Shown: positions 36,673 to 44,629 of the stretch, one piece after another
How the letters are laid out: each line of letters begins with the position of its first letter
Position numbering within the stretch: the stretch's first letter is position 1
NCBI RefSeq assembly: GCF_040729435.1
Contig: NZ_CP160398.1
Span: 1,364,001 to 1,428,000 of the forward strand
Direction: 5' to 3'
Length of the DNA stretch: 64,000 nucleotides
Source of the DNA: Pseudomonas sp. HOU2
GTDB taxonomy: Bacteria; Pseudomonadota; Gammaproteobacteria; Pseudomonadales; Pseudomonadaceae
The notes under the pieces: model-generated
What the model saw: only the letters and a program-made list of their open reading frames with translations
The model's database searches: none
Told to the model about the DNA's origin: nothing
Made by a program: the position numbers and the translations under genes

Positions 36673-37176
36673 TCAGCGATCCTCCCGGCGCCGGCGCTCC
36701 ACCAACGGCACCAGATAAACCGGCACCTTGGCCAATTGCAGGACCCGGGTCGCCGTGCGCCCCAAAGGCGTTTCCGCCCCTACGCCGTGGCTGTGAGTGC
36801 CTACGATCAGCAAATCCACAGAGAGTTTCTGCACCTGGTCGAGAATCACCTGCGCCGGATCACCCTGCACCACCCGAACCGCGCAAATCCTCTGCAGATC
36901 CTGCTCGCCCTCGTCGCCCAGCTCTTCGCGAAAACTGTCCAGCACCCGTTGCTCGATATTGGCGATGACAGTTTTCAGACCCTGACTGTGAAATTCGTTC
37001 AATGCCTGTTCGTCGAGATAACTCTGCAACACCGATTCGGCAAACAGCCCCATGGGTTCCACTGCATGCACCACATACAAGTCGGCATTGAATGTCCGCG
37101 CCAGTGCCAGGGCATGCTGCATCACTAAAGGTGCGTAAAGACCGAGGTCAGTGGCATACAGCATCGAACGAATCAT
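36673..37176 (-). CDS. Universal stress protein family (UspA-like)
   Basis: 167 residues. The USP fold is seen in MIRSMLYATDLGLYAPLVMQHAL at the N-terminus and the ATP-binding G-x2-G-x9-GS/T-like loop GTHSHGVGAETPLGRTATRVLQLAKVPVYLVP. GAGGAGGT lies before the start. Several Usp proteins in pseudomonads respond to oxygen limitation, but I see no ANR box upstream. Role beyond stress tolerance unknown. Confidence 0.85.
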   Translation of the reverse strand: MIRSMLYATDLGLYAPLVMQHALALARTFNADLYVVHAVEPMGLFAESVLQSYLDEQALNEFHSQGLKTVIANIEQRVLDSFREELGDEGEQDLQRICAVRVVQGDPAQVILDQVQKLSVDLLIVGTHSHGVGAETPLGRTATRVLQLAKVPVYLVPLVERRRREDR

Positions 37177-37275
37177 ATGACCTCCTCGCGTGCCAACTAT
37201 GGCGGAGATTTGATTCAGCTTAGCAGTGCCTTGGCGAGTACGACGTGCGACGCAACGTCTTGAAGCACTGGGGCT

Positions 37276-38181
37276 TTAGATCGACGGTTCGTTGCTGATG
37301 CCATGCGGTACGTGACCGGTGGCGACCACTTCGCGGGCGGCCTCGCAGTGGCCAGTCTGATCGTCGAAAAACACATCGGCAGCGAAGGCTTCGAGAAACG
37401 CCGATTTGGTCAGCCCGCCGAGAAACAGCGACTCGTCGAGACGGATATCCCACTCGCGCAAGGTACGGATCACCCGCTCATGGGCCGGTGCCGAACGCGC
37501 GGTGACCAGCGCCGTGCGGATCGGGCAGTCGTCCTCGGGGAACTCGCGCTGCAGCGCATTGAGGGCCGCCAGAAAACCTTTGAACGGCCCGCCGCGCAAG
37601 GGCTCGCGTGCCGACTCACGTTCCTTGGCCTGGAACGCCTCCAGCCCGCCGGACTGATAAATGCGCTCGGACTCATCGGAAAACAGCACCGCGTCGCCGT
37701 CGAAGGCGATGCGCAATTCGTCACTGGCGGCGCGACTGGCGCCACCGGACAGGATCGTCGCGGCGGCAAATCCGGCGTCCAGCGCGGCGCGTACATCCTC
37801 GGCGTGCGTGGACAGGAACAGGTCACAGCCAAAGGCTTTGAGGTACGGATAGGGACTGCGCCCGCCGACGAAGGCCGCCCGGGAAATGTCCAGCCCATAA
37901 TGATGGATTGAATTGAAGGCGCGCAGGCCGGTGTCGGCGCTGTTGCGCGAAACCAGAATCACCTCGACCCGGGCGCGGTCGAGGCGACTGTTGAGGCTCA
38001 GGAGTTTTTCCACCAGGGGAAAGGCATCGCCGGGCGCGAGAATCTCGTCTTCGTGTTCGATCTGGTATTGCCGATAGGCTTCGACGCCGCTCGCCAGGTA
38101 GACCTTGTGACTCTCGCTCAGGTCGAACAGGGCGCGAGACGAGATCGCCAGCACCAGTTTGTCATCGATGTTCTTGGCCAT
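37276..38181 (-). CDS. 5'-nucleotidase (bacterial cN-I-like family)
   Basis: 301 residues from the ATG at 38181; a GTG four codons upstream is possible. The family pattern includes KLVLAISSRALFDLSES (modified DxD region), LSLNSR, VVLVSRNSADTGLR and DDQTGHCEAAREVVATGHVPHG near the C-terminus. Members dephosphorylate purine or pyrimidine 5'-monophosphates in the cytoplasm. The first catalytic Asp appears replaced in SSRALFD relative to typical HAD enzymes, but this is a feature of the family as I recall it. Reads in the same direction as the PanE-like gene 29 bases upstream. Confidence 0.75.
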   Translation of the reverse strand: MAKNIDDKLVLAISSRALFDLSESHKVYLASGVEAYRQYQIEHEDEILAPGDAFPLVEKLLSLNSRLDRARVEVILVSRNSADTGLRAFNSIHHYGLDISRAAFVGGRSPYPYLKAFGCDLFLSTHAEDVRAALDAGFAAATILSGGASRAASDELRIAFDGDAVLFSDESERIYQSGGLEAFQAKERESAREPLRGGPFKGFLAALNALQREFPEDDCPIRTALVTARSAPAHERVIRTLREWDIRLDESLFLGGLTKSAFLEAFAADVFFDDQTGHCEAAREVVATGHVPHGISNEPSI

Positions 38182-38210
38182 GCCTTCCCCCACTCCCCCA
38201 GAAAACCGAC

Positions 38211-39167
38211 TCAGGTGTTGCGCCGGTCGATGAAACTCAATGTGCGATACAGCGCCTCGATCCGTGGCAACTCACATCCTGCCGCCTTGGCGGCGGCCAA
38301 TGGCCGGGCGTAAATCGCTTCCAGCTCCAGCGGCCGTTTATGCAGGAAATCGTGGTACATGCTCGGCCAATAGTCGGGCATTTTCTCGGTCATCATGAAC
38401 AGGTACTCGGCGTAACCGGGCGGTATGTCGTGACCACAGGCCTTGGCGCCCTGCACCACTTCGGCCATCAACGCCTGGATCAGCGCGCGACTGTCAGCGT
38501 CGGCCATCAGCGGCGTGGTGCCGGCGCCGAGCAACACCGAGAGCCCGTTGTAGGGAATATTCCACACCAGTTTCTGCCAGCGTGCCTGATGCAGATTGGG
38601 CATCGCCTGCGAATCGATACCGGCGGCGCGGAACAGACCGGCGCCCTCCTCGACCAGCGCCGTACGCGCCGTGTCGTCTGCCGCCGGGCCACTGTGGTAG
38701 CCAACGTTCACCGCCCCCAACGCCTGATGGGTAATGTGGCCCGGCCCTTCGCGATGTACGCAGATCAGGCACAGACCCCCGAGCAGATGCAGGGAGTCGG
38801 GGAGCAACTCGCGCAGGCTGTCTTCGACGTCCAGACCGTTTTGCAGCACCAGCACTTTCGCGTCGGGCCTGGCCGCAGCAATGATCGCCGGGGCCAGACC
38901 GGCGTTGCTGGTGGTCTTGGCGCCGACCAGCAACCAGTCGCAGGCCGGCATGTCCTCGGCCTTGGCATACGCTTGCACCGGGTTCAGCGTCAGCGTGCCA
39001 TGCACGGCACTGTCCACCTGCAAACCACGTTCGGCTACTGCCGAGAATTCACTGCGCAGTAAAAAGTGCACATCGAAACCGGCCCGCGCCAGCATCAGCC
39101 CGTAAAACCCGCCAATCGCGCCGGTGCCGATAATCCCGATCACCGGTTTGCTGTCTGCTCCCACCAT
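38211..39167 (-). CDS. panE: 2-dehydropantoate 2-reductase (PanE-like)
   Basis: 318 residues. The NADPH-binding Rossmann motif GTGAIGGFYGLMLARAGFDV is at the N-terminus, with LLVGAKTTSN and LQNGLDVE in the middle. The catalytic Lys lies in ARWQKLVWNIPYNGLSVLLG, and the conserved Glu/Ser of the C-terminal domain follow (LPRIEALY). It would reduce ketopantoate to pantoate in pantothenate synthesis. Pseudomonas genomes usually hold several paralogues, so the physiological substrate is not certain. The ribosome site GAGGAG lies inside the end of the upstream thioredoxin-like gene, so the two are co-transcribed. Confidence 0.82.
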   Translation of the reverse strand: MVGADSKPVIGIIGTGAIGGFYGLMLARAGFDVHFLLRSEFSAVAERGLQVDSAVHGTLTLNPVQAYAKAEDMPACDWLLVGAKTTSNAGLAPAIIAAARPDAKVLVLQNGLDVEDSLRELLPDSLHLLGGLCLICVHREGPGHITHQALGAVNVGYHSGPAADDTARTALVEEGAGLFRAAGIDSQAMPNLHQARWQKLVWNIPYNGLSVLLGAGTTPLMADADSRALIQALMAEVVQGAKACGHDIPPGYAEYLFMMTEKMPDYWPSMYHDFLHKRPLELEAIYARPLAAAKAAGCELPRIEALYRTLSFIDRRNT

Positions 39168-39554
39168 CTATGGCAACTCCTCTGCAATTCGACGCAGTGC
39201 CTGCGCCACGGCCGCGTTCAGCGCGGTGGCGGTCAGGCGCGTGTGCAATGCCCCAAAGAACTCGCCGTCGCGCACCACAAACAGCGCCGGCAAATGAAAG
39301 ACCTGATAGCGTTCCACCAACCCGCCATTGTTGCCGGCATCGATCCAGCACAGGCGATCCACCGCCAGCTCGAACCCGGGCAACACCTCTCTGGCATAGC
39401 GGCAGCTGGAACAGCCGACACTGGTAAAAATCACCAGCGAAACGCCGCTCATCGCCAGCAGCCGCTGGTCGGCGTCGAAATCGGTCAGCTCGGATTCGAC
39501 CACTATACTGGGGGAAACAATGTCAAATGGCCGACACAGGGAGTCTGTGCTCAT
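39168..39554 (-). CDS. Thioredoxin-like protein with a CSSC active site
   Basis: 128 residues from the ATG at 39554. The thioredoxin motif CSSC sits in LVIFTSVGCSSCRYAREVLP, and the cis-Pro region is in VFHLPALFVVRDGE. No signal peptide, so it is cytoplasmic. Its start codon overlaps that of the divergent PilZ gene (CATG at 39552-39555), leaving no spacer between the two genes. No clear ribosome site precedes this start, and an internal start is possible. The partner substrate is unknown. Confidence 0.75.
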   Translation of the reverse strand: MSTDSLCRPFDIVSPSIVVESELTDFDADQRLLAMSGVSLVIFTSVGCSSCRYAREVLPGFELAVDRLCWIDAGNNGGLVERYQVFHLPALFVVRDGEFFGALHTRLTATALNAAVAQALRRIAEELP

Positions 39555-39996
39555 GGGACGTTTCATTCCTCATCCGGACGAAGTGCCGGTTGAATTAACC
39601 TTGCTCAAGCCCGAGTGTATTTCCAGGCAACAGCTGCACACTATCAGCCTCGGCGGGATCGCTTGCAATTATCACCGCGCCTGGCGCCACGGCACGGCGC
39701 TGCAAGTGCGCATGCCGACACTCAATGCCGACATCTGTTATCCGGGCTATGTCGCATGGTGTCTGCGGCGCAAAAAGGGCTATTTGGTGGGCATCGCGTT
39801 CACTGATGAGCAGACGCTGTTCAGCGCCAGGATGGGCGAACAGGTGTGCCAGATCGAACGTTATTGCCGCATGAACGAGGCCCACGACGACCTGCAGGAT
39901 ATTCAGGCGCTGGCCCTGCAATGGGTCGAACAACACGCCGACGAGTTCTCCCACGACAGCGTGCGCAAGGCTTTTGCCCAGCCAGTGCTGGATTAA
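39553..39996 (+). CDS. PilZ-domain protein, possibly cyclic-di-GMP binding
   Basis: 147 residues from the ATG at 39553 with GGGAG 9 bases upstream; a longer start at 39520 is possible. The PilZ core lies in about residues 10-110: ISLGGIACNYHRAWRHGTALQVRMP and YPGYVAWCLRRKKGYLVGIAFTDEQT. The xSxxG part of the c-di-GMP motif is present, but I see no RxxxR motif in the N-terminus (RFIPHPDEVPVEL). Ligand binding is therefore uncertain. An apparent -10 TATACT lies at 39504-39509. Confidence 0.78.
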   Translation: MGRFIPHPDEVPVELTLLKPECISRQQLHTISLGGIACNYHRAWRHGTALQVRMPTLNADICYPGYVAWCLRRKKGYLVGIAFTDEQTLFSARMGEQVCQIERYCRMNEAHDDLQDIQALALQWVEQHADEFSHDSVRKAFAQPVLD

Positions 39997-40125
39997 AGCG
40001 GCGTTTGCCCATTGTCGAGCCGCGCCTGACGCGCTAAGGTTCGGCTCCCCGACGCGCTTAAATCTGCTGTGCTCCGCCGCGCGGGGATCGCTGGCGGCCG
40101 GCACCCGTGACCTGACGAGTAAACG

Positions 40126-41202
40126 ATGGCTGATTTACCGATCAACGACCTAAACGTCGCCTCTAACGAGACCCTGATCACTCCCGATCAGCTCAAGCGT
40201 GATATCCCTCTGAGCGATGCTGCGCTGCGCACCGTCACCAAGGGCCGCGAAGTCATTCGCAACATTCTTGATGGCACCGACCACCGTCTGTTCGTAGTGA
40301 TCGGCCCGTGCTCGATCCACGATATCAAGGCTGCCCACGAATACGCCGATCGCCTCAAGGTGCTGGCGGCGGAAGTCTCCGACACCCTGTATCTGGTCAT
40401 GCGCGTGTATTTCGAGAAGCCACGGACCACCGTCGGCTGGAAAGGCCTGATCAACGATCCGTACCTGGATGACTCGTTCAAGATTCAGGACGGCCTGCAC
40501 ATCGGTCGCCAGTTGCTGCTGGACCTGGCCGAGAAAGGCCTGCCAACCGCCACCGAAGCGCTCGATCCGATCTCCCCGCAGTACCTGCAGGACCTGATCA
40601 GCTGGTCGGCCATCGGCGCGCGTACCACCGAATCCCAGACCCACCGTGAAATGGCGTCCGGCCTGTCTTCGGCTGTCGGCTTCAAGAACGGCACCGACGG
40701 CGGCCTGACCGTGGCGATCAACGCCCTGCAGTCGGTTTCCAGCCCGCACCGTTTCCTCGGTATCAACCAGGAAGGTGGCGTGTCGATCGTCACCACCAAG
40801 GGCAACGCCTACGGTCACGTGGTGCTGCGTGGCGGCAACGGCAAGCCGAACTACGATTCGGTCAGCGTCGCCCTGTGCGAGCAGGCGCTGAACAAGGCGA
40901 AGATCAAACCGAACATCATGGTCGATTGCAGCCACGCCAACTCCAACAAGGACCCGGCCCTGCAACCGCTGGTGATGGAGAACGTCGCCAACCAGATCCT
41001 CGAAGGCAACCAGTCGATCATCGGCCTGATGGTCGAGAGTCATCTGAACTGGGGCTGCCAGGCCATCCCGAAAGACCTCGCCGACCTGCAATACGGCGTG
41101 TCGATCACCGATGCCTGCATCGACTGGTCCGCCACCGAGAACACCCTGCGCAGCATGCACGCCAAGCTCAAGGATGTTCTGCCAAAGCGTCAGCGCAGCT
41201 GA
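40126..41202 (+). CDS. Class I DAHP synthase
   Basis: 358 residues. AroFGH-type signatures: VIGPCSIHD near residue 66, MRVYFEKPRTTVGWKG, ARTTESQTHREMASG and MVDCSHANSNKD. First enzyme of the shikimate pathway, normally under feedback control by one aromatic amino acid; which one cannot be told from the sequence. A class II isozyme is encoded at 25545. Followed by a strong terminator. Confidence 0.94.
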   Translation: MADLPINDLNVASNETLITPDQLKRDIPLSDAALRTVTKGREVIRNILDGTDHRLFVVIGPCSIHDIKAAHEYADRLKVLAAEVSDTLYLVMRVYFEKPRTTVGWKGLINDPYLDDSFKIQDGLHIGRQLLLDLAEKGLPTATEALDPISPQYLQDLISWSAIGARTTESQTHREMASGLSSAVGFKNGTDGGLTVAINALQSVSSPHRFLGINQEGGVSIVTTKGNAYGHVVLRGGNGKPNYDSVSVALCEQALNKAKIKPNIMVDCSHANSNKDPALQPLVMENVANQILEGNQSIIGLMVESHLNWGCQAIPKDLADLQYGVSITDACIDWSATENTLRSMHAKLKDVLPKRQRS

Positions 41203-41223
41203 TCAGCGTTTCACGGGCATAAA

Positions 41224-41250
41224 AAAACGCCGGGCATTGCCCGGCGTTTT
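41224..41250. terminator. Bidirectional terminator between DAHP synthase and acetyltransferase genes
   Basis: AAAACGCCGGGC/GCCCGGCGTTTT stem with a three-base loop; seven A at 41221 give a U-tract for the minus-strand acetyltransferase gene, and TTTT follows on the plus strand. Confidence 0.9.
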
Positions 41251-41262
41251 CGTGTGTGCGAT

Positions 41263-41544
41263 TCAGATCTTGGCGGCGCGGCGCTGATGACGCTCCATGT
41301 AGCGTTCGACGTAGGAGCACGACGGGATCACCGTGTAGCCCATTTCTTCGGCGTACTGCAGCGCGCTTTCAGTCAGCGCGGCGGCAATGCCGCGACCGCG
41401 CAGGGCATTGGGCACGAAGGTGCGATAGATATCCAGGGTCTGTTTCCCCAGATCCATATAGGTCAGGTAGGCACGATGACCGTCCACATTGGTCTCGAAC
41501 TGATGACCAGCCTGGTCATGGTGGATGGACAACGCCTCGCTCAT
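41263..41544 (-). CDS. Small GNAT N-acetyltransferase (YidJ/Gcn5-related, short form)
   Basis: 93 residues from the ATG at 41544 with GAGGAG upstream. The acetyl-CoA-binding loop FVPNALRGRGIAAALTESAL and the following CSYVERYMERH match the short GNAT-like family (PF14542 type). Such small members are widespread and their acceptors are unknown. Transcribed convergently with the DAHP synthase gene. Confidence 0.82.
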   Translation of the reverse strand: MSEALSIHHDQAGHQFETNVDGHRAYLTYMDLGKQTLDIYRTFVPNALRGRGIAAALTESALQYAEEMGYTVIPSCSYVERYMERHQRRAAKI

Positions 41545-42179
41545 CACTACTCCTCGCGGGTCTTGAATTCTGACCCCTACCTTACCGATGTTTTTCCGGC
41601 GAAGGAACATCTACGCCACCCCGTGCCTGATGGACACCGAGAAAAACCACACCGATCTCGCGCAACCGAGCACGTGATAAATAGTAGGCACCATTGGCGA
41701 AAATGCTCAAGGTGCGCTCGTCATCATGCTCGTTGACCGGGTGACTCCGATGGACGCAGCGGCGAGAGCAGGGAGGATCTTCCCGAAGCGCTCACCGGAA
41801 CATTGCCGAATGTCGAGACTTAAGACGCGGGCGCTTCTTCAAAGTCACCTCAAGAGCGACAAAGATATGTGAGGCGTCATGCAAAATCGGAACAAAAGTG
41901 TAGACGAATTCATCTAGGCAGACTTGGTGCAACATGCAGAAACAGCACCGGGCAGCGGGAACTTTTTCTCATTAACACGCTCAGACCGGGGCTTGCAGCT
42001 GGATATTTTTTATACAGCCCAGTTAAAAGTTGCTCGAAAAAGAATCAACGCCTACAATTTTTTTTGCTTCTTGCGCTCCGTCAGTTTACTTACTACAAGT
42101 AATGGGTAGTATGTACGCCGGCTATTTCCTCAATCGGAGGAGAAAGCCACTTAATTGAAAGTCCTTGAAGGGGAACACG
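41545..42179. other. Long non-coding region upstream of oprI
   Basis: 635 bases. I find no protein with recognisable features; an open frame at 41869-42102 lacks a ribosome site and similarity I can name. From about 41960 the GC content drops and the last 120 bases are T-rich (ATTTTTTATACAG, CAATTTTTTTTGC), before the oprI promoter. A CTG-N13-CAG element at 41999-42017 looks like a stretched LexA box but has the wrong spacing. A small RNA or strong UP-element for oprI are possibilities. Confidence 0.4.
42085..42112 (+). promoter_or_regulatory. Probable sigma-70 promoter of oprI
   Basis: TTTACT at 42085-42090 and TAGTAT at 42107-42112 with a 16-base spacer, preceded by T-rich sequence like an UP element. 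The predicted transcript starts about 60 bases before the oprI ATG. OprI is one of the most abundant transcripts in Pseudomonas, so a strong promoter is expected here. Confidence 0.5.
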
Positions 42180-42431
42180 ATGAACAACGTTCTGAAATTC
42201 TCTGCTCTGGCTCTGGCCGCAGTTCTGGCTACCGGTTGCAGCAGCGCATCGAAAGAAACCGAAGCACGTCTGACCGCTACTGAAGACGCAGCTGCTCGCT
42301 CCCAAGCTCGTGCAGACGAAGCTTACCGTAAAGCTGATGAAGCTCTGGCTGCTGCTCAAAAAGCACAACAGACTGCTGACGAAGCTAACGAGCGTGCTCT
42401 GCGTATGCTGGACAAAGCTAGCCGCAAGTAA
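42180..42431 (+). CDS. oprI: Major outer-membrane lipoprotein OprI (Lpp-like)
   Basis: 83 residues, the same length as P. aeruginosa OprI and nearly identical to it as I recall. Lipoprotein signal with lipobox ATGC (Cys20), then an alanine-rich heptad-repeat helix ([20 protein letters not shown]) that trimerises, and a C-terminal Lys for covalent attachment to peptidoglycan. AAGGGGAA precedes the start. Anchors the outer membrane to the cell wall. Confidence 0.97.
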   Translation: MNNVLKFSALALAAVLATGCSSASKETEARLTATEDAAARSQARADEAYRKADEALAAAQKAQQTADEANERALRMLDKASRK

Positions 42432-42452
42432 TAATCCCTCGGGATTGTTATC

Positions 42453-42483
42453 AAGCCGACCCATTTTTTGGGTCGGCTTTTTT
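42453..42483 (+). terminator. Intrinsic terminator of oprI
   Basis: Stem AAGCCGACCCA/TGGGTCGGCTT with a T5 loop and a T-run; starts 21 bases after the stop. Confidence 0.95.
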
Positions 42484-42507
42484 ATTGCCGGCAGCTTTGT
42501 CCAGGCA

Positions 42508-42543
42508 ATAAAAAACCCGCCGACGCTTCAAGCATCGGCGGGT
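42508..42543 (-). terminator. Intrinsic terminator of the L,D-transpeptidase gene
   Basis: On the minus strand the stem ACCCGCCGA/TCGGCGGGT (arms at 42543-42535 and 42523-42515) is followed by a T-run complementary to AAAAAAA at 42508-42514. It lies 11 bases after the transpeptidase stop. Confidence 0.9.
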
Positions 42544-42554
42544 CCGGATCGAGC

Positions 42555-43526
42555 TTACTGTTGCAAGTCGATCGGTGTGCTCGAAACCATCGGCGTTGCC
42601 GCACCCGGGGTGCCGATTTCGGTAGGCAAGCCGTCTTCAGCCGCGACTACATCGCGCACCACGTCCCAATTCACCCGTACGTTATTGGCAATATCCTCAC
42701 GCTTGAGCATCGCATTGATGACCGCAGTGTGCTTGTCGACCACCGACGGGTTGCCCTTGTCATCGATCGGCGTATGCGCCTCGAGATACACCTTGCCGCC
42801 ACTGCGACCGAACTTGTACGCGTCGTTGAGAATGCGCACGGAAGTACCGACCGGCACCATGCTGGCCATTTCCAGCACGTTGTTGTTGAACATGCGGAAG
42901 CAACCGTGGCTGGTGCGCATGCCGATACCGAACTTCTTGTTCGAACCATGGATCAGGTAGCCCGGGGTGCCCAGGGTGAACTTGAACGGACCCAGCGGGT
43001 TGTCCGGGCCGGCCGGTACCACGTTCGGCAGCGGATCACCGTCGGCGGCGTGCTCGGCCTTGATCGACGCCGGAGGCGTCCAGGTCGGGTTCGGTGTCTT
43101 GGCGGTGATCGAGGTGTGCGCGATTGGCGACCCCCAACCTTCACGCCCAATCCCCAGCGGGAAGGTGTACACCACGTTCCGGCCTTTCGGGAAATAGTAG
43201 AGGCGGTATTCAGCAAGGTTGATCACGATGCCTTCACGCGGACCCGGCGGCAAAATGAACCGGGTCGGCAGGACGATTTCGGTACCGGCGCCCGGCAGCC
43301 AGGCATCGACGCCCGGGTTGGCCGCAACCATCTCCGAATAACCCAGGTCGTATTGGGTGCCCAGGTCAGCGAAGGTATCTTCGTACTTGGCCTTGATCAC
43401 CTGCACCTGGCCGATGATGTCCTCACCGGGTGGTGGCAGGGGAAACTCCAATGCAGCAACGGGACCGGCCACACACAGGGCGGCAAGTGACAGGCAGCGG
43501 GTGACGGCAGGAAAGCGCGGCAACAT
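42555..43526 (-). CDS. L,D-transpeptidase (ErfK/YbiS/YcfS/YnhG family)
   Basis: 323 residues from the ATG at 43526, eight bases after AAGGA. A signal peptide (cleavage near VAALEF) leads to a LysM-like region (about 40-95, DTFADLGTQYDLGYSEMVAANPGVDAWLP) and the YkuD catalytic domain with HGSNKKFGIGMRTSHGCFRM, where Cys is the nucleophile. Enzymes of this family make 3-3 cross-links or attach the Lpp lipoprotein to peptidoglycan. The adjacent convergent oprI suggests this one may anchor OprI, an inference from position. Confidence 0.9.
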   Translation of the reverse strand: MLPRFPAVTRCLSLAALCVAGPVAALEFPLPPPGEDIIGQVQVIKAKYEDTFADLGTQYDLGYSEMVAANPGVDAWLPGAGTEIVLPTRFILPPGPREGIVINLAEYRLYYFPKGRNVVYTFPLGIGREGWGSPIAHTSITAKTPNPTWTPPASIKAEHAADGDPLPNVVPAGPDNPLGPFKFTLGTPGYLIHGSNKKFGIGMRTSHGCFRMFNNNVLEMASMVPVGTSVRILNDAYKFGRSGGKVYLEAHTPIDDKGNPSVVDKHTAVINAMLKREDIANNVRVNWDVVRDVVAAEDGLPTEIGTPGAATPMVSSTPIDLQQ

Positions 43527-43628
43527 CCGGAAAATCCTTCGCATGATCAACAAGGGTATAAGAGCGCGATTGTACACCGCACCTCGAGAATTCGGGGAGA
43601 TGCGCCGATGGGCAGCCAGAAGTCTTCA

Positions 43629-43663
43629 TGTAGGAGCTGCCGCAGGCTGCGATCTGTTGATCT
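43629..43663. repeat. Single REP element, family A
   Basis: TGTAGGAGCTGCCGCAGGCTG continues into GCGATCTGTTGATCTT; no inverted partner is present, so it is a lone element. Its end touches the stop codon of the following minus-strand gene. Confidence 0.8.
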
Positions 43664-43956
43664 TAAAGCTCGAAACGCAACTCCGGCCAGATCGGCGAGG
43701 TGCCGCGCTTCTGCGATTCAAGAATCGCCCGGCACAACGAACACAGACGCTGATCCTGGAACACCCGGCGATCCACACTCGACCAGCGCGGTTGCGCCGG
43801 CAGCAGACTGCCACACAACGTGCGATCCGCCGAGCCACCGAGTTCGAGCTGACGGGTCACCAGATGCACCCGCACTTCCTGGCAGGCGAACAGATCCAGC
43901 TGTTCGTCAGGCTCGATCAGTTGGTAGGCAAACAGGGACCAGGCAGGACGCGGCAT
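43663..43956 (-). CDS. Conserved hypothetical protein with a late CxxC
   Basis: 97 residues from the ATG at 43956 with GGAG ten bases upstream. Highly charged with few hydrophobic runs; CSLCRAILESQK near residue 75 contains CxxC, and another Cys pair lies at about 31 and 54, so it could bind metal or form disulfides. The position between L,D-transpeptidase and tesA genes is conserved in P. aeruginosa as I recall it (PA2855). Function unknown. Confidence 0.65.
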   Translation of the reverse strand: MPRPAWSLFAYQLIEPDEQLDLFACQEVRVHLVTRQLELGGSADRTLCGSLLPAQPRWSSVDRRVFQDQRLCSLCRAILESQKRGTSPIWPELRFEL

Positions 43957-44013
43957 CGGGGGCTCCAAATAAGGGGGCGCCACATTAGCCGAAAGCCTGC
44001 CGCTAGAAAAGCC

Positions 44014-44619
44014 TCATAACAGCGGTTTTAGCGTCGGCCAGACATTTTCCAGCAACTTGCCCTGAGCCCCGGCCGCCGGGTGCAGACCGTCGGCCTGCAT
44101 CAGCTCGGGATGCCCGCCTACACCGTCGAGGAAAAACGGCACCAGCGGGATTTTTTTATCGTCGGCGAGTTTGCCGTAGACCTCGGCAAAGGCATCGGTG
44201 TAACGCTTGCCGTAGTTGGGCGGCAGTTGCATGCCCAGTAGCAGGACCTTGGCACCACTCTGACGCGAGCTGTCGATCATCGCCGCAAGGTTTTGTTGCA
44301 ATTGCGTTGGCGGCATCCCGCGCAGGCCGTCGTTGCCACCCAGCTCAAGGATCACCAGCCCCGGTTTATGCTCTGCAAGCAGCGCCGGCAGGCGCGCCTG
44401 GCCTCCGGCACTGGTGTCGCCGCTGATGGAGGCGTTGACCACTTTATCGTCAAAACCCTCCTGTTTGAGCCGTTGTTCCAGCAGCGATACCCACCCCAGG
44501 CGGGTATCCAGTCCGAAACCGGCGCTGATACTATCGCCAACGATCAGGACAGTACCCGCCGCTGCGTTCTGGGCCATGCACATCAAGGCCAGGCCAGCAC
44601 TCAAAAACCACACACGCAT
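44014..44619 (-). CDS. tesA: Acyl-CoA thioesterase I / arylesterase TesA-like
   Basis: 201 residues from the ATG at 44619, six bases after GGAG. A signal peptide (about 1-21) sends it to the periplasm. SGNH hydrolase blocks: block I VGDSISAGFG (catalytic Ser), block II/III GGNDGLRG and block V DGLHP (Asp and His). TesA of E. coli is a periplasmic thioesterase I/protease I/lysophospholipase L1. Its start lies 10 bases from that of the divergent ybbA-like gene, as in E. coli. Confidence 0.92.
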   Translation of the reverse strand: MRVWFLSAGLALMCMAQNAAAGTVLIVGDSISAGFGLDTRLGWVSLLEQRLKQEGFDDKVVNASISGDTSAGGQARLPALLAEHKPGLVILELGGNDGLRGMPPTQLQQNLAAMIDSSRQSGAKVLLLGMQLPPNYGKRYTDAFAEVYGKLADDKKIPLVPFFLDGVGGHPELMQADGLHPAAGAQGKLLENVWPTLKPLL

Positions 44620-44629
44620 CGGATTCTCC

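Noticed and set aside
41999..42017. LexA-like box (CTG...CAG, minus strand CTGTATAAAAAATATCCAG)
   Set aside because: The spacing between CTG and CAG is 13 bases instead of 10, and no SOS-type gene follows.
41869..42102. Open reading frame of 77 codons upstream of oprI
   Set aside because: No ribosome site, unusual composition (basic, Cys-rich), and no features of a known protein; likely chance.
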